64,000 bases of DNA from Trogon surrucura (taxonomy: Eukaryota > Chordata > Aves > Trogoniformes > Trogonidae): assembly GCA_020746105.1 (NCBI GenBank), contig CM036618.1, positions 46,034,514 to 46,098,513 on the forward strand, written 5' to 3'. The notes beneath the pieces are model-generated. The model was given only the letters and a program-made list of their open reading frames with translations. It made no database searches and was not told the DNA's origin. A program made the position numbers and the translations under genes. Positions 39,501-50,600 of this stretch are shown here, one piece after another. Position 1 is the stretch's first letter. Every line of letters starts with the position of its first letter.

Positions 39501-41627
39501 ATAAATTAACTAAAAAATCACATCTTTATGAAACCTTTGAAAGCAAAAACTTCTGAATAGTTCAGTTGTTTTGGCAAAAAGACCAAGTGGAATAGAATGG
39601 GAGAGGTATGTTTCTGTTTCCCTTAAAAGCAATGGAAGTACTTTATCCCAGCTCAATCTGGTGAGATCTCCAGTTTTGTATTGTGTATACCATGAAGTGC
39701 CTCAGCTTTGGTTTCAGACAAATTTCACTCTCTGACGCACTTTAACTCTTTGTTATAAAATGGACTGCAAAAAATCATTCCAGACCAGATTTTTTAAAGT
39801 AGTTATTATTTATTTTTACATAGGCAAGATTTGCCCAACAAATAAACGAGTATAAATGATGAAACATACTGAATGGAGCCTAAGCAGAACCATATATTGT
39901 TAGTCAAGAGCATAGGGCAAAATATATTCCATTTATGTATACCCAAAATTAGTTTAATGACAGAAGATTTTGGAAGCCAAGGGCTATGTCTCTTCACTAG
40001 GTATCTTTCCTGACTCAAATTCCTATCAAAGGCACACAGGATGCTGAAAGTCACTCATTTTAGATAATAAATGTTGTTGTAAGTATTTCTTAGGATGTAT
40101 TTGAAATGCATTTTTAAAAATGTCTAGTGGTGCTTTGTTTAAAGACAGGAGAAATTGTACAGAGTTCAAGTCTGTCTAAGATGTCAATAAGTAAAGCTTA
40201 TTTTAATGAATTAATGTGCATTGTGCTTACTTATCGATCATGTTAAAGACAGCCAGAATGTGACAAAGACCAGGACAGCAACATAGTTTATTTCTGGAAC
40301 AACTGCATTTAATTATTCTGTATGTGTAAACCGCACTAATTATCTTTTTTAGAAAAAAACAAAACAACAGTATCTTCCACTGAAATCTTTACAAATGCTT
40401 TTCTGAGATATTATATATAGGAATTTAAAGTATGCTAATATAGTACTGTGGTTTTTTTGTCAAAACAAATATCATACCACAAGCTTTCCTCTTTAGATGT
40501 TACAAACAACAGCTATAGTCAAAACATGACAGAACTTGCCAGAACTTTATAAGTTGTACAAATAGTTGGAAGGTCACTTGTTTTGGACGAAAGATACCAG
40601 CTAACAGCTTTTTAAGACTTTTGAAACACGTGTTTGAGAACTGTAGGTGGTGTGGCTTTGGATACTGCAGAACAAACAAGAAATATGCTGAATCATGTTC
40701 ATAATATGTTCCAAAGTTGCATATGTACTAGACTGTTATGCCTGCTGCTGTGAAATTTGTCACTGAATCTTTTAACATTTGTGTTTGAAAATCTGATTCC
40801 TGATAAACAAACTAGACTATTGGAATAACTGTAGCTTTTCATAAGCTAGGCTCTAAAAAAGTGTTTGCCAGTCAATTGGACCATATCTACAATTTTTTTA
40901 GGGATGTTAAGCAAGGGCATTTGGAGTTGACCATTCACAAAACTGGCATTTTTTCCTTCAGTGTGGGGGAAATAAAATGTAACCACATTTGGATTATTCT
41001 CGCTGGCTAATTTTGTTTTGGATGCAGGCATGTATGGCCTCTAGTAAAATTGAGTGCTGAGCACCCAAATGCCTAAAGAGGAATACAAAGAACAACTGGA
41101 AATTTCCAGCTGTGCTCTACAACAAGTAATTTCAAGATCCAGAATTCAGAGCTGTATTTTTATCTAACGTACCATGGATAAGAACCATCTATGTATTATA
41201 TAGGAACAGCGAGACAAGAGAAAAATTATAGTTTTAGAAGTTGCTCTCTCAGGCTTCTCACTTCTGTTCAATGTCAGAAGAAATGCAGCTGAAATGCAAA
41301 AAGCTTATGACATTTGAACAGCAGGGGAGAGAAAAGATGAGGAGTGGGGAACCAAGACTGGATGCTACAATATTACTCTGCTAGTTAACGTTCAGTAAAA
41401 CTTTTGCAAACCACCACAAATCACTCTACACATTTCATCATTTGAAGTCTTTTTATTTCATGTTTTCTGAGTCCCTGAAGAGTCATTTTAATTCATTTTT
41501 TTGTGACATTTTCCTCTGAAACTGAGAAGCAGGAGAGTAAACTTGAAACCCTGTAGCAAAAAAACCATTTCTGTATTCTTTTGGGTTTTAGAGGGAAGCG
41601 GATAAAAAAAACTTAAAAAAAAATAAT
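36594..41627. other. Unique non-coding stretch with possible conserved block near 38 kb
   Basis: No transposon is recognised. The most distinctive part is 37,986-38,720. An exon-like segment bounded by AG and GT comes first (37,986-38,131), followed by about 500 bases (38,210-38,720) free of repeats, with retained CpGs and clustered TAAT/ATCAA strings such as GTTAATTAATCAAAATCAAA. That composition is typical of conserved developmental enhancers, but only an alignment could show it. The stretch 39,060-39,290 is A/T-rich with frames on both strands and no recognisable product. A-rich sequence at 41,607-41,627 directly precedes the LTR. Confidence 0.5.
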
Positions 41628-42520
41628 TGTACTGGTTTTCATGGCAAGGTTTTGGTAGCAGGGATGCTGTGGGGGTGGCTTCTGTGACAATCTACTAGAG
41701 GTTTCCCCTATCTCCATTACAGCTAGTGCCAGTGGGCTCCAAGATGGACTGGCCGCTGGTCAAGGCTGAACCTATCAGCAGTGTGTGATAACATATTTAA
41801 GAAGGGAAAAGACTGCTGCAGAAACAGCAGCAAATAGAGGAGTGAGATGTGAGAGAAACACCTCTGCAGACACCAAAGTCAGTGAAGAAGGAGGGTGAGG
41901 AAATGTTCCAGGTGCCAGAGCTATGATTCCTCTGAGATGTGGTGAAGAACACGGTGAGGCAGGCTGTCTCCCTGCAGCCTGTGGAGATTAATCGTGAAGC
42001 AGATGTGCACCTGCAGTCTGTGGAGGACCCCACATCAGGGCAGGTGGGTGCTCAAGGAGGCTGTGGCCCCATGGTGAGTCCATGCTGAAGCAGGCTCCTG
42101 ACAGGACCTGTGGTCCTGTGGAGAGAGAGGAGCCCATGTTGGAGCAAGGGAAGGGTGTGAGGAGTCCTCCCCTTGAGGAGGAGCAACAGAGACAACGTGT
42201 GATGAAATGACCATAACCTCAGTCCCTGTTCCCCTGCACTACTGGTGGGGAGGAGGTAGACAAAATCAGGTGTGAAGTTGGAAGGAGGGAGGAGTGGGAG
42301 GAAGGTGTTTTTAAGATTTGGTTTTATTTCTCATTTTCTTACTCTGATTTGATTTGTTATATATTAATTGCCCCAGTCAAGCCTGTTTTTCTGAGGGATC
42401 TCCCTGTCCTTATCTCTACCCACGAGTTTTTCCTATATTTTCTCTCCCCTGTCCAGCTGAGGAGGGGAGTGGTAGAGAGTTTTGCTAGGCACCTGGTGTC
42501 TGGTCACAGTCAACCCACCA
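41628..42520 (+). mobile_element. Avian endogenous retrovirus solo LTR, about 890 bp
   Basis: A complete-looking LTR from TGTACTGGTTTTCATGGCAA to CACAGTCAACCCACCA, with TG...CA ends. Known landmarks follow in order: GGTTTTGGTAG, GGCTCCAAGATGGAC, the TATA-like CATATTTAAG at 41792-41801, GACACCAAAGTCAGTGAAGAAGG split over the leader, a central GC-rich part with repeated GCAGCCTGTGGAG-like units (41,970-42,060), GTGTTTTTAAGATTTGGTTTTATTT near 42,305, and a CCCCTGTCCAGCTGAGGAGG tail. I recognise it as a common bird LTR family, probably ERVL-like. The flanks carry no gag, pol or env, so it is a solo LTR. Flanking sequence is A-rich and no exact target duplication can be assigned. The 78-codon minus frame inside is a shadow. 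Confidence 0.85.
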
Positions 42521-44035
42521 AAATAAAATATAAATAGCATTCTATTTATGAGAATTACAAGCCCAGAAAATACCACATCTAAATATGAGATAATAATTTT
42601 ATTTCATTTCACTGCATGTGAAAGACTAACAGCTGAAGTTTAGAGAGGTCTGGGTACCTTTCCTTTAGATACATATCTTTGAAAAATCCTAGGTGGTATA
42701 TTTTGCTAACTACCACTTCCCTTCCAATCCCCACTGGATAATGAAAGAATGAACTATGAGACTCCATTCTTCATCTACCTCTGAAACCCAGTTGATTGAG
42801 CATTTCTTTTTCATGGAAATGAAGGTTCTACAAAGTCATGTGGTTTTGTTCTGCTTTGTGACACATTTTCCTGGCTGAATTTTCTTATTGAAAAATCAAG
42901 ATATTTCATTTTAGGTCAAAGGTCAGACTTTAAAATCTGAAGTTTGAATCTGTTGAATAGAGCTTAATTAGTGCTTTCCTACAGCAATTCATTGCAATAT
43001 GATAGCATAGGTAGTCCAGAACACTGTTACTTTGAAGGGTGAGAATCAGAATCTCCAGCTGATGACATTGCTCGCAGAAAAATACATATTTTTTTTGAGC
43101 TAAGCAATCTAGGGACACCATATAAGGCAAGGTTCTGAAGCAATGTGCAGTCTGGACACCCAGTGTGGAAAATCAGAGACTCAGTAATAATTATAAGATA
43201 TAGGAAACAGGTATTGATAAGAAAAATCAATTCAACTGTGAATTTACTTGAGGCAAAGCTTTTCAGACTGGTTAAATACATCAAAACGAAATATTGTAAT
43301 GTAGTAATACAAAAAGGTTTTCTGTTGATTTAAAAGAGATACATAGTTGATTTTGACATTTTAAAGTCAAAATATTGGAATTTCAGAATCTCAATTTGAA
43401 ATCAGAGCTCCAGAAATACTGAAGTTTCCTGCACGGTAAAAAAATTTTTGGTTTTCACCCCATGTCGTCCTAAATGCTTACATTTGGTAAGGACACAATT
43501 ATTCTTTGTACATTAATGGTTTTGCTATTTTTTTTGCCTAAATATTCATTCTTTGGTTTGGGGGCTACAGAAGCAAGTCTTGCAATCCCTCAATGGGTTA
43601 ATAAACATTTCCTTTGCTTTGATTTGATCACATGGAGTGTGTCATGATACAGTGTGGGCTAAAAAAGGAATGTAACCTGTCATTTGAACTGTCTCAAGTG
43701 CTGTTATGAGGCTGGTTGTGCTGATCTGTAGTGAGTTCATGTCTTCTGTAAGCAAAAGAGCATTCCGTTTTCATTAAGTGTTATTTTAAATCTCATCAGG
43801 CATTCCTGGTATGTATGTAATGAACTCAGTAAGAATCTGCACATGGAGGAGATGAAAAATCAGGCCAAAAATAGCTAATTTTATGACTCTTAATTGAGAG
43901 CTTCAGAGAAGTGCTTGGCTATGTTCCTCTCATTATTGCTAAAAACAAAGGCCTCCGTGTGGAAGGCACAGATCCAGTGAAATAACCAACACAATGTTTC
44001 CAGTAGTTAGAAGACTTATGCTTGAAAACACAAGA
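42521..44035. other. Unique AT-rich non-coding stretch
   Basis: About 1.5 kb between the solo LTR and a CR1 piece. I see only short frames on both strands (up to 85 codons on minus at 43,027-43,284) with no recognisable product, and no repeat hallmark. Confidence 0.6.
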
Positions 44036-44234
44036 GATCACAGAGTCACTGAACGTCAGGGGTTGGAAAGGACTTCAAAAGATCGTCTAGTCCAACCCTG
44101 CTGCCAGAGCAGGACCCCCTAGGGCAGCCACATAGGAACGCATCCAGGCGGGTTTTGAAAGTCTCCAGAGAAGGAGATTCCACAACCTCCACAACCAGGC
44201 AGCCTGTTTCAGTGCTCTGTCACCCTCAAAGATA
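44036..44234 (-). mobile_element. CR1 LINE fragment (about 200 bp)
   Basis: In reverse orientation: GAGATCACAGAGTCACTGAA (decayed terminal octamers), GGGGTTGGAAAGGACTTCAA, GATCGTCTAGTCCAACCCTG, GCCAGAGCAGGACCCCCTAG, AAGGAGATTCCACAACCTCC and AGTGCTCTGTCACCCTCAAA. It shares its subfamily with the copy at 36,427. It has a small alteration where CCTGGG is expected: the sequence reads CAACCTCCACAACCAGGCAG, as if ACAACC were duplicated. No coding capacity remains. Confidence 0.93.
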
Positions 44235-47200
44235 TGCGTTCAGCTCTCTGACCAGTGTGATTCAAATATTTGTTGCTGTGGATCCCATGAGATTAGAATT
44301 ACTGGTCTGACTTAGCCTGAGGAAGGCTGGAGCAACATCCTTCAGATGCTGAATAAATTAGTGCAATGAGAAAGTCAGGTCCGCAGTTCCATGGGACTAA
44401 ATGAAATATTATTCAGAAAGCTTGCAGGGATTGAGCTAAAATGGACAAAATGTTACCGAATCTGCACCACCAAAAGTTCAGGCAAGGACAAATACCCATC
44501 TAGGGGGGCTTGGGAACAAAATATTATGTCAGAAGGATTAGAAGTCTCTCCTGACCTTTTTTTCCCCTATGTTTTTTAGGTTCCTATGCTACGCCTCTGA
44601 ATGCCATATTCTTTATGCCTCTTGTCACATGAGTTTAAGGCATTTCTTTGCAACACAGTGTGGGGTATCTCAGTACGGATAATTAGCTCAGACAAACTAC
44701 CGTACTAATTTGCCTATACAGCTTCCAGAACTGATGTTATGCTTCTTCTGGGATTCTTGGATGCCGTCCACTTTCCTCTACATTTTATGTTTTCTTACTG
44801 TTTAAACTTCTCTCCAGTTGCCTGCAGGTAATTGACATTTCTCCACCCTTCCACATTCGATTCTACACATTACCTCTAATTTTGGTCCATTGACTCCAAA
44901 GGATTATTGATAAGCATAAGTCATATTTTAAGAACCTAGAAAAATGTGAAAAACCAGAGCACTGATGGTAAAAACATTAACTAACTTAAATATTTTTTAC
45001 ACTTTCTTTTAACTCATTAATGGATATTTTGCTTATACAAAAACTCCTTGATATGTATTTTAGGTGTCAAAGAGACCATAAAACATGCAGAATAAAAAAA
45101 AAAATCTAAATTAGGAATTGCCTCTTAATTTGGACCTTCATTTTAAAAATCAAAGCCTACAGCACTGCTTATTTTAATAAACAATGTTATTTGTTTTGTG
45201 CTTTTCATTATTCAGGCTAGAAAGAAGTCAATTTACATAAGTTGATGGCACGTGTGTGTGTATACACACTTCGTACAGCCATTTGCAAGCAGGCAGTTAC
45301 ATTTATCCACTAATTGTGAACTGACAGAGGTTACATACAGTGTGTAAGTCTAAAATTGCTGCATGAAAAAGCAGCTAGAGGCATGTTCTCATTCAATAAA
45401 CATTCTACTCTTCTGCATGGATATTTCTGTGGGTTTTTAGCTTCTTGGCTAAGTGTCACTGTTATAATCTTTTAATTAATATTGTGCTGTACAGTGAAGG
45501 CATGAATGGATGCTACTGGCTGTTATTGCCATAGTGCCCAGAAGGATGCTACTGTTTTGCCAAAAATGTTCTGTCACTAATGTGAGGCCTGTTGACAGAC
45601 TGTTGTTTATACGTGTCAACATGATGCCAAGTCGATTGTTTCACTACAGGAATCCTGGCTTGGCCCCAGTGGCTGTCTGAGGCTTTGTAGACAAAAAGAT
45701 ACTTTTATAGCAGCAAGTGAAAAGGAACAGTTTTTTTTGAATTTTATCTTGATCTTGTAGTAACTATTCTCTTGTATAGATACCAAGAGGATTAATAATC
45801 AAGAAATTTTGCACACAACTTGATGTGTCATATTTTATACTCTCTGGACAGAGGAAGGACATTGAATTTAAGTGGGGCTGTTAAGTGAGTCTAATCTAAT
45901 TACTGTACTAGATGTTTAATCATATTAGTCAGAACCGAGCATAAAACATTGAGACATGTTTGGAAGGGTAATTTTGTGAAAAAGTACCTTTTTTTTGTTT
46001 TTTTTTTAATTGTTTCCTATTTACTCAGAATAAAGAAGAGATTCAGTGTGGGTGGGGAAGTGCCCTGAAAATTTCTTAATACAAGTCTTGCCTTCTGAGG
46101 TCACTGGATTTCATGCTCAGACTACTTTCTACACCCCTGCTTTGAGCAGTACATGGCAATTAAGAGGCTTCAGTGTTATAGAAAGAGGAAGCTGATCCAC
46201 TCTGTTTCCCCGAAAGTGTTGATGTATTTTTAATAAGTCCTTTTGTCTGCTTTGGAGGAAGAGAACTGATTATTGCTCAGTATGAAAGCTTGATATTTAT
46301 GTAAATATGTTAATTTAGTGGAAGAAATCTTATATACTATTTAGAAAAGGTCATCTAAAGAGCAATCTTTACGATTTCCATCTTGATTCCTTCTCATTGG
46401 GTTATCTCAATTTCTCTCAAACTGGCACTACTACTGGAAAAGTATCTTTAATTTCTTGCCCAAACCAGTGGGATGTTTGTTACAAGTAGATTGCCAACTG
46501 TCACTTTTGGGCAGAATCCTTAAATACATGGTCCTGTCGTCTAGTCAGAAAAATGTCTCCAAATCTCACATGAAAATGCCAGAAAAATCCATCACAAGGA
46601 TATAGAAATTGTGTGAAAAATACCTCCAGCTTTTGATCATTCTGCCCAAGGCTCACCACATGGTATCCCAAATATTCATTGGAGATGCAAATTCTGCATA
46701 GCTGGTGCTATAAGCCGGTGATAATAATGAGGGTTCTGTGACTTCGAAATGTGATCAATCATGTTTACGTGTATCCCAGGCTGAACTACACTACTGCAGA
46801 ACAGACTGACAGCGTGAAGGACTGAGTCTATCAAGGTGGGCTTCAAAGTGCCATCTAATAACGATAACAAGACTGCTGCTACCCATAGTAATTTGTCAGT
46901 GCCAGGCCTGTATTCCTCCTCATAAAGGTCAGACTTTCAACTATATTCTTCTGATAAAATATACTTCCTCCTACAGACACATTTCAACTACTTCGGTCTT
47001 TTGCCCCCAGTATTGGGGGAAGAAAAGCTTTTCTCTTTTAAACCCAACAAATTTGGCATGTGAGCATTTTTTCTTGCATGTGCAAGAGGCATTTCTGAGA
47101 AGCTTCTGCTCTCTAGGCAAGTAACAAATCTGACAGCTGTTTCAGTAGCCAGTAGATTGCCTCCTACTTTGTGGTCCTGAATCCCTGTGACAGCACTCCC

Positions 47201-47485
47201 TGTGACTCGATATCCCTGCCATTCTTAATGGACAACAGAAGCTGAAAATGTACTACAAAGTATTGCTGCAAAAGTTTGATAAATTCGAGGCTGAGTTGCT
47301 TATCTGAAACACCTAGCTCCAGGAACCTTCACTGTAGTATTGGTACCAGTGTATTTCTGGTTTTCTACCTCATAGTTTTGGAGGCAGAGGAAGGCCAGGC
47401 AATTTTTCAGTCTTCACTGAAACTCTGTCTTCACTCTACCAGGATTCAAGCATAAGATGAGAGGTTTAGTGATCAATCATATAAC
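44235..47485. other. Unique AT-rich non-coding stretch
   Basis: No gene or transposon recognised. It contains a purine/pyrimidine palindrome GTGTGTATACACAC (45256-45269) next to an E-box CACGTG (45249-45254), and two adjacent hairpins at 47,004-47,034. Frames are at most 64 codons. Confidence 0.55.
47004..47034. repeat. Two adjacent perfect inverted repeats
   Basis: CCCCCA (47004-47009) and TGGGGG (47014-47019) pair around a 4-base loop, GTAT. One base later a perfect 14-bp palindrome, AGAAAAGCTTTTCT, spans 47021-47034, followed by a pyrimidine run. It resembles a bacterial terminator in shape, but in this vertebrate context that reading has no support. Confidence 0.75.
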
Positions 47486-47632
47486 GATAGAATCATGGAA
47501 TGGTTTGGCTTGGAAAGGACCTTAGAAATCATCCAGTTCCAACCCCCCCCTGCCATGGGCAGGGACACCTCCCACTAGATCAGGTTAATCAAAGCTACAT
47601 CCACCTTGGCCTTGAACACTTCCAGTGGGGGG
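47486..47632 (-). mobile_element. CR1 LINE fragment (about 145 bp)
   Basis: The plus strand reads ATAGAATCATGGAATGGTTT, then GGCTTGGAAAGGACCTTAGA, CCAACCCCCCCCTGCCATGG, GCAGGGACACCTCCCACTAG and GGCCTTGAACACTTCCAG. This is the reverse complement of a CR1 3' end of the subfamily with the CATGGGCAGGGACACCTC block, as also seen in the relic at 10,817. Two frames over it (70 and 64 codons) are shadows. Confidence 0.92.
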
Positions 47633-50600
47633 GCAATACATGCAGACTGGCTGGGTTTGCCTTTCATCCTCCCAAAATGTTGTTAACAGATATTTTAACT
47701 GCACCCATTTAAAACAGAGTATGTATTGAAAAAGGGGTGACAATATATTTTCCCTTGTGTAGCTTGATTTGTAGCACACTTTTTCTTTAAAACACTACCT
47801 TTTTTCTTTATTTAGATTTTTAAAAATCCAGAAAATAGCTTTCTTTTAAGGCTTTAAGAAGGCTCTAAGAAAATGAATCTCCTTTTTTTTTTTAACTTAA
47901 ATTGTGGTTGCGGAATTCTAAATTATGTATGTGGTAGAGTGTATGTAGTGAGAAAAGAGCAAATGCCAAATGAAGCCAATGACAGTTTTAAAATTCATGA
48001 AAAATCCAAGCTAAAATGAGAAGCATGAACACTATAAATCATTACTTCCTTGCCTCACAGCCAGCTAATCCAAGAATCTGCATCAGTTTTACTTTGCCAG
48101 TTGTGTAATCTCACACAGTCATTGAGCTTTTGGGAATCCAACTTGCTGGTGAGGAGTTCGGTTCTGGTCCTCCCTACCTGTACACAGAACATTCTTCCAA
48201 GAGGTAAGATATAAAAAAATATATTTTTTTTTGACCACTCCTTAGTCACCGTGGAAGAGTACACTTGCTCGTCTGCATGCACTGAAACTGGTCAACGTTC
48301 TCTTGGCTGCTCCTTGAGACGGGCATGGGGTCCCACGGGATCTGGAGATCTGTCTTCCCATTTCCAGATGCATTGTAGGTAGATCAGATGTATTTTCTAG
48401 CCTCTTTAGGGGATGAAAATATATGGATATCACATATCACCAGGTTTCTGTTCTCACCATGACAATGTGACTTTTGCAGATAGCCTGCTGTTCCTAACAC
48501 ATCTCAAAGAGGAGGTGTTTCAGTCTTCAGAGTGAGAAAGAGTTGCCTTTGACTCATCACTGGCTTTTGACAGTTTTGCTGAACTAGGGCCAATAGTTCC
48601 TTATTTTCTACTTGCTTAAAATCACAACATATCAAGTTGCATTTGTGTGAATAACATGCTTTGGAATACTTATTAGCAACGACTAAAATTTAATGGTGTA
48701 GTCAATTTATCTAATGTTTAAAATTATTTACCAGTCAAAGGATTTCTCTTTTAACCAATAGCAAGCAGTTCTGCTTTACAAGGTAATTTTAGACTATTTA
48801 TAGTTATTACTGTTTATGTTATTTTCGTGCTAGACATCACAGAGATCTAAACAGGCACAGAGTGCCTAGATATCACACCGTCTGGGTAATCAGTCCTGCA
48901 AAGACTTCTTGTTTAGTCAGATCCCTTAGTCCAGGTGTAGATGTTTACCACATTAAGAAATAGCTTTTCTCAGACCACATATTTGGCTTGATGTTTTGAG
49001 ATACATTTCACACTGAGATTGCAGTCTTTGTCTTGAGCAATTGGAGTTCTAATTAAAAATATATTAGCTTGTCTTTCAGCTAGCCTAATTTTACTGATTT
49101 CTGAAAGTCAACAGCTTTTCAGTTTCATACATCTTAATGGTGGTCTATTACCCTTGATTCATGCAGTTTCCACAGAAATTAACAGGAATTGCTTATGCTG
49201 AAGAAATTAATTCATATCTCTTTTCTTCTGTGCTAGCATGATTCTTCCAAAATTGAGCAGCTGAAAGTAGTGAAATGCTGCAACTCTTCAATATTTTCTA
49301 ATTTGATTTAGACATTGCATTGAAGATTTTATTTATAATTTTTATAGAATTACTTTATGGCTCCCATTTCTTGCAGATGACTATAAAGAGGAGTCAATGT
49401 AGCCATTTGCATTTTCTGTAAGTTTTTAAAAGTCCAAGTAGCAGCTTTCTTTTTTCAATTCCTTATAGGAAGAACTCATGCGTATAGGTCACCTAACTTA
49501 ACCTGAACAGGGTGGATTCATGATACGAGGTGGTACATCCAGACTGTAGTCTGGTGTCTCTTATTAAGAGAAGACGGCTCTAATATAAAGCTGATTGAGC
49601 TGTCATTTACACCTCAATCTGTCACAGCACTAAGACACCTACCTAGGGCTAATAACCTGGGGGACCATTTGCAGGTGGAATGAATTAGAGCAGGTAAGAT
49701 GGGCCGGTCCTGCTCAGACCCACACCTGAGGCTCCGTGGCAACTTTGAAACTGCTTTACACACCTGATGCTGACTTGCATTAGACATCAAGTAATTGCCT
49801 TTCTATACTGGACCTTTTAAAGTATTTCTTATCTTCTTACTTTGCTGTTTGTTTTGGTAAAAGGCTATCAGAATAGAAAAAAAAAAATGCTTATAGGAAG
49901 TTTGATCATAGATGAAAGTCTAATATTTTCTGTAAGTAGGTGTGTTTCTGGAGGTAGATCCATATTGTGAGAAACCAGAGAATATTCCTGTAGTTTAGCA
50001 TTTCAGTGCAGCTAGGATGAGTAAAAGTATTCTTATATGCATTTCTTAAATGAAATAGGCTTCACCCTAAAATACTTCATGACAGATAAATATTTATTTT
50101 CAGTAATACCTACAGTTTTCCTAGGTATGAATAGTGATAGGGAAAAAAAATAATCGTCATTTGCAAATTGAAGATTATATTAAAATTGAATTCTTAAGCT
50201 TTTCTTGACAAAAAAAAAAAAGTCTCTGAAAGATTACTGAGTTTCCCAATCTCAAAACATATGCATTTATTGATTATTTCTGCAAGAGGAATTTTTAGGA
50301 TTATTGTTCATTGCATGTGGTTTCAACCACGCATTATGTCATAATACTACTCATGACTAGTTAAAGAGCTACCGTTAATGCTCACACAAAAGAGCCAAAA
50401 GTCTGCTATCAAAACATTACACATTTGAACAACACATGTAAAAATCCAGGTAACGAAAATGGTGTTGGGAAATCCCAAGCAATCTCTTTCTTGTTAAGAA
50501 ATGAGCTTAGATGGAACATATTTGCAGGTGATGAACACATGAAAAATGACCACCTGACTGCAGAAATACTCTAATAACTAGATTCAGGTGTGGTTAGTGG

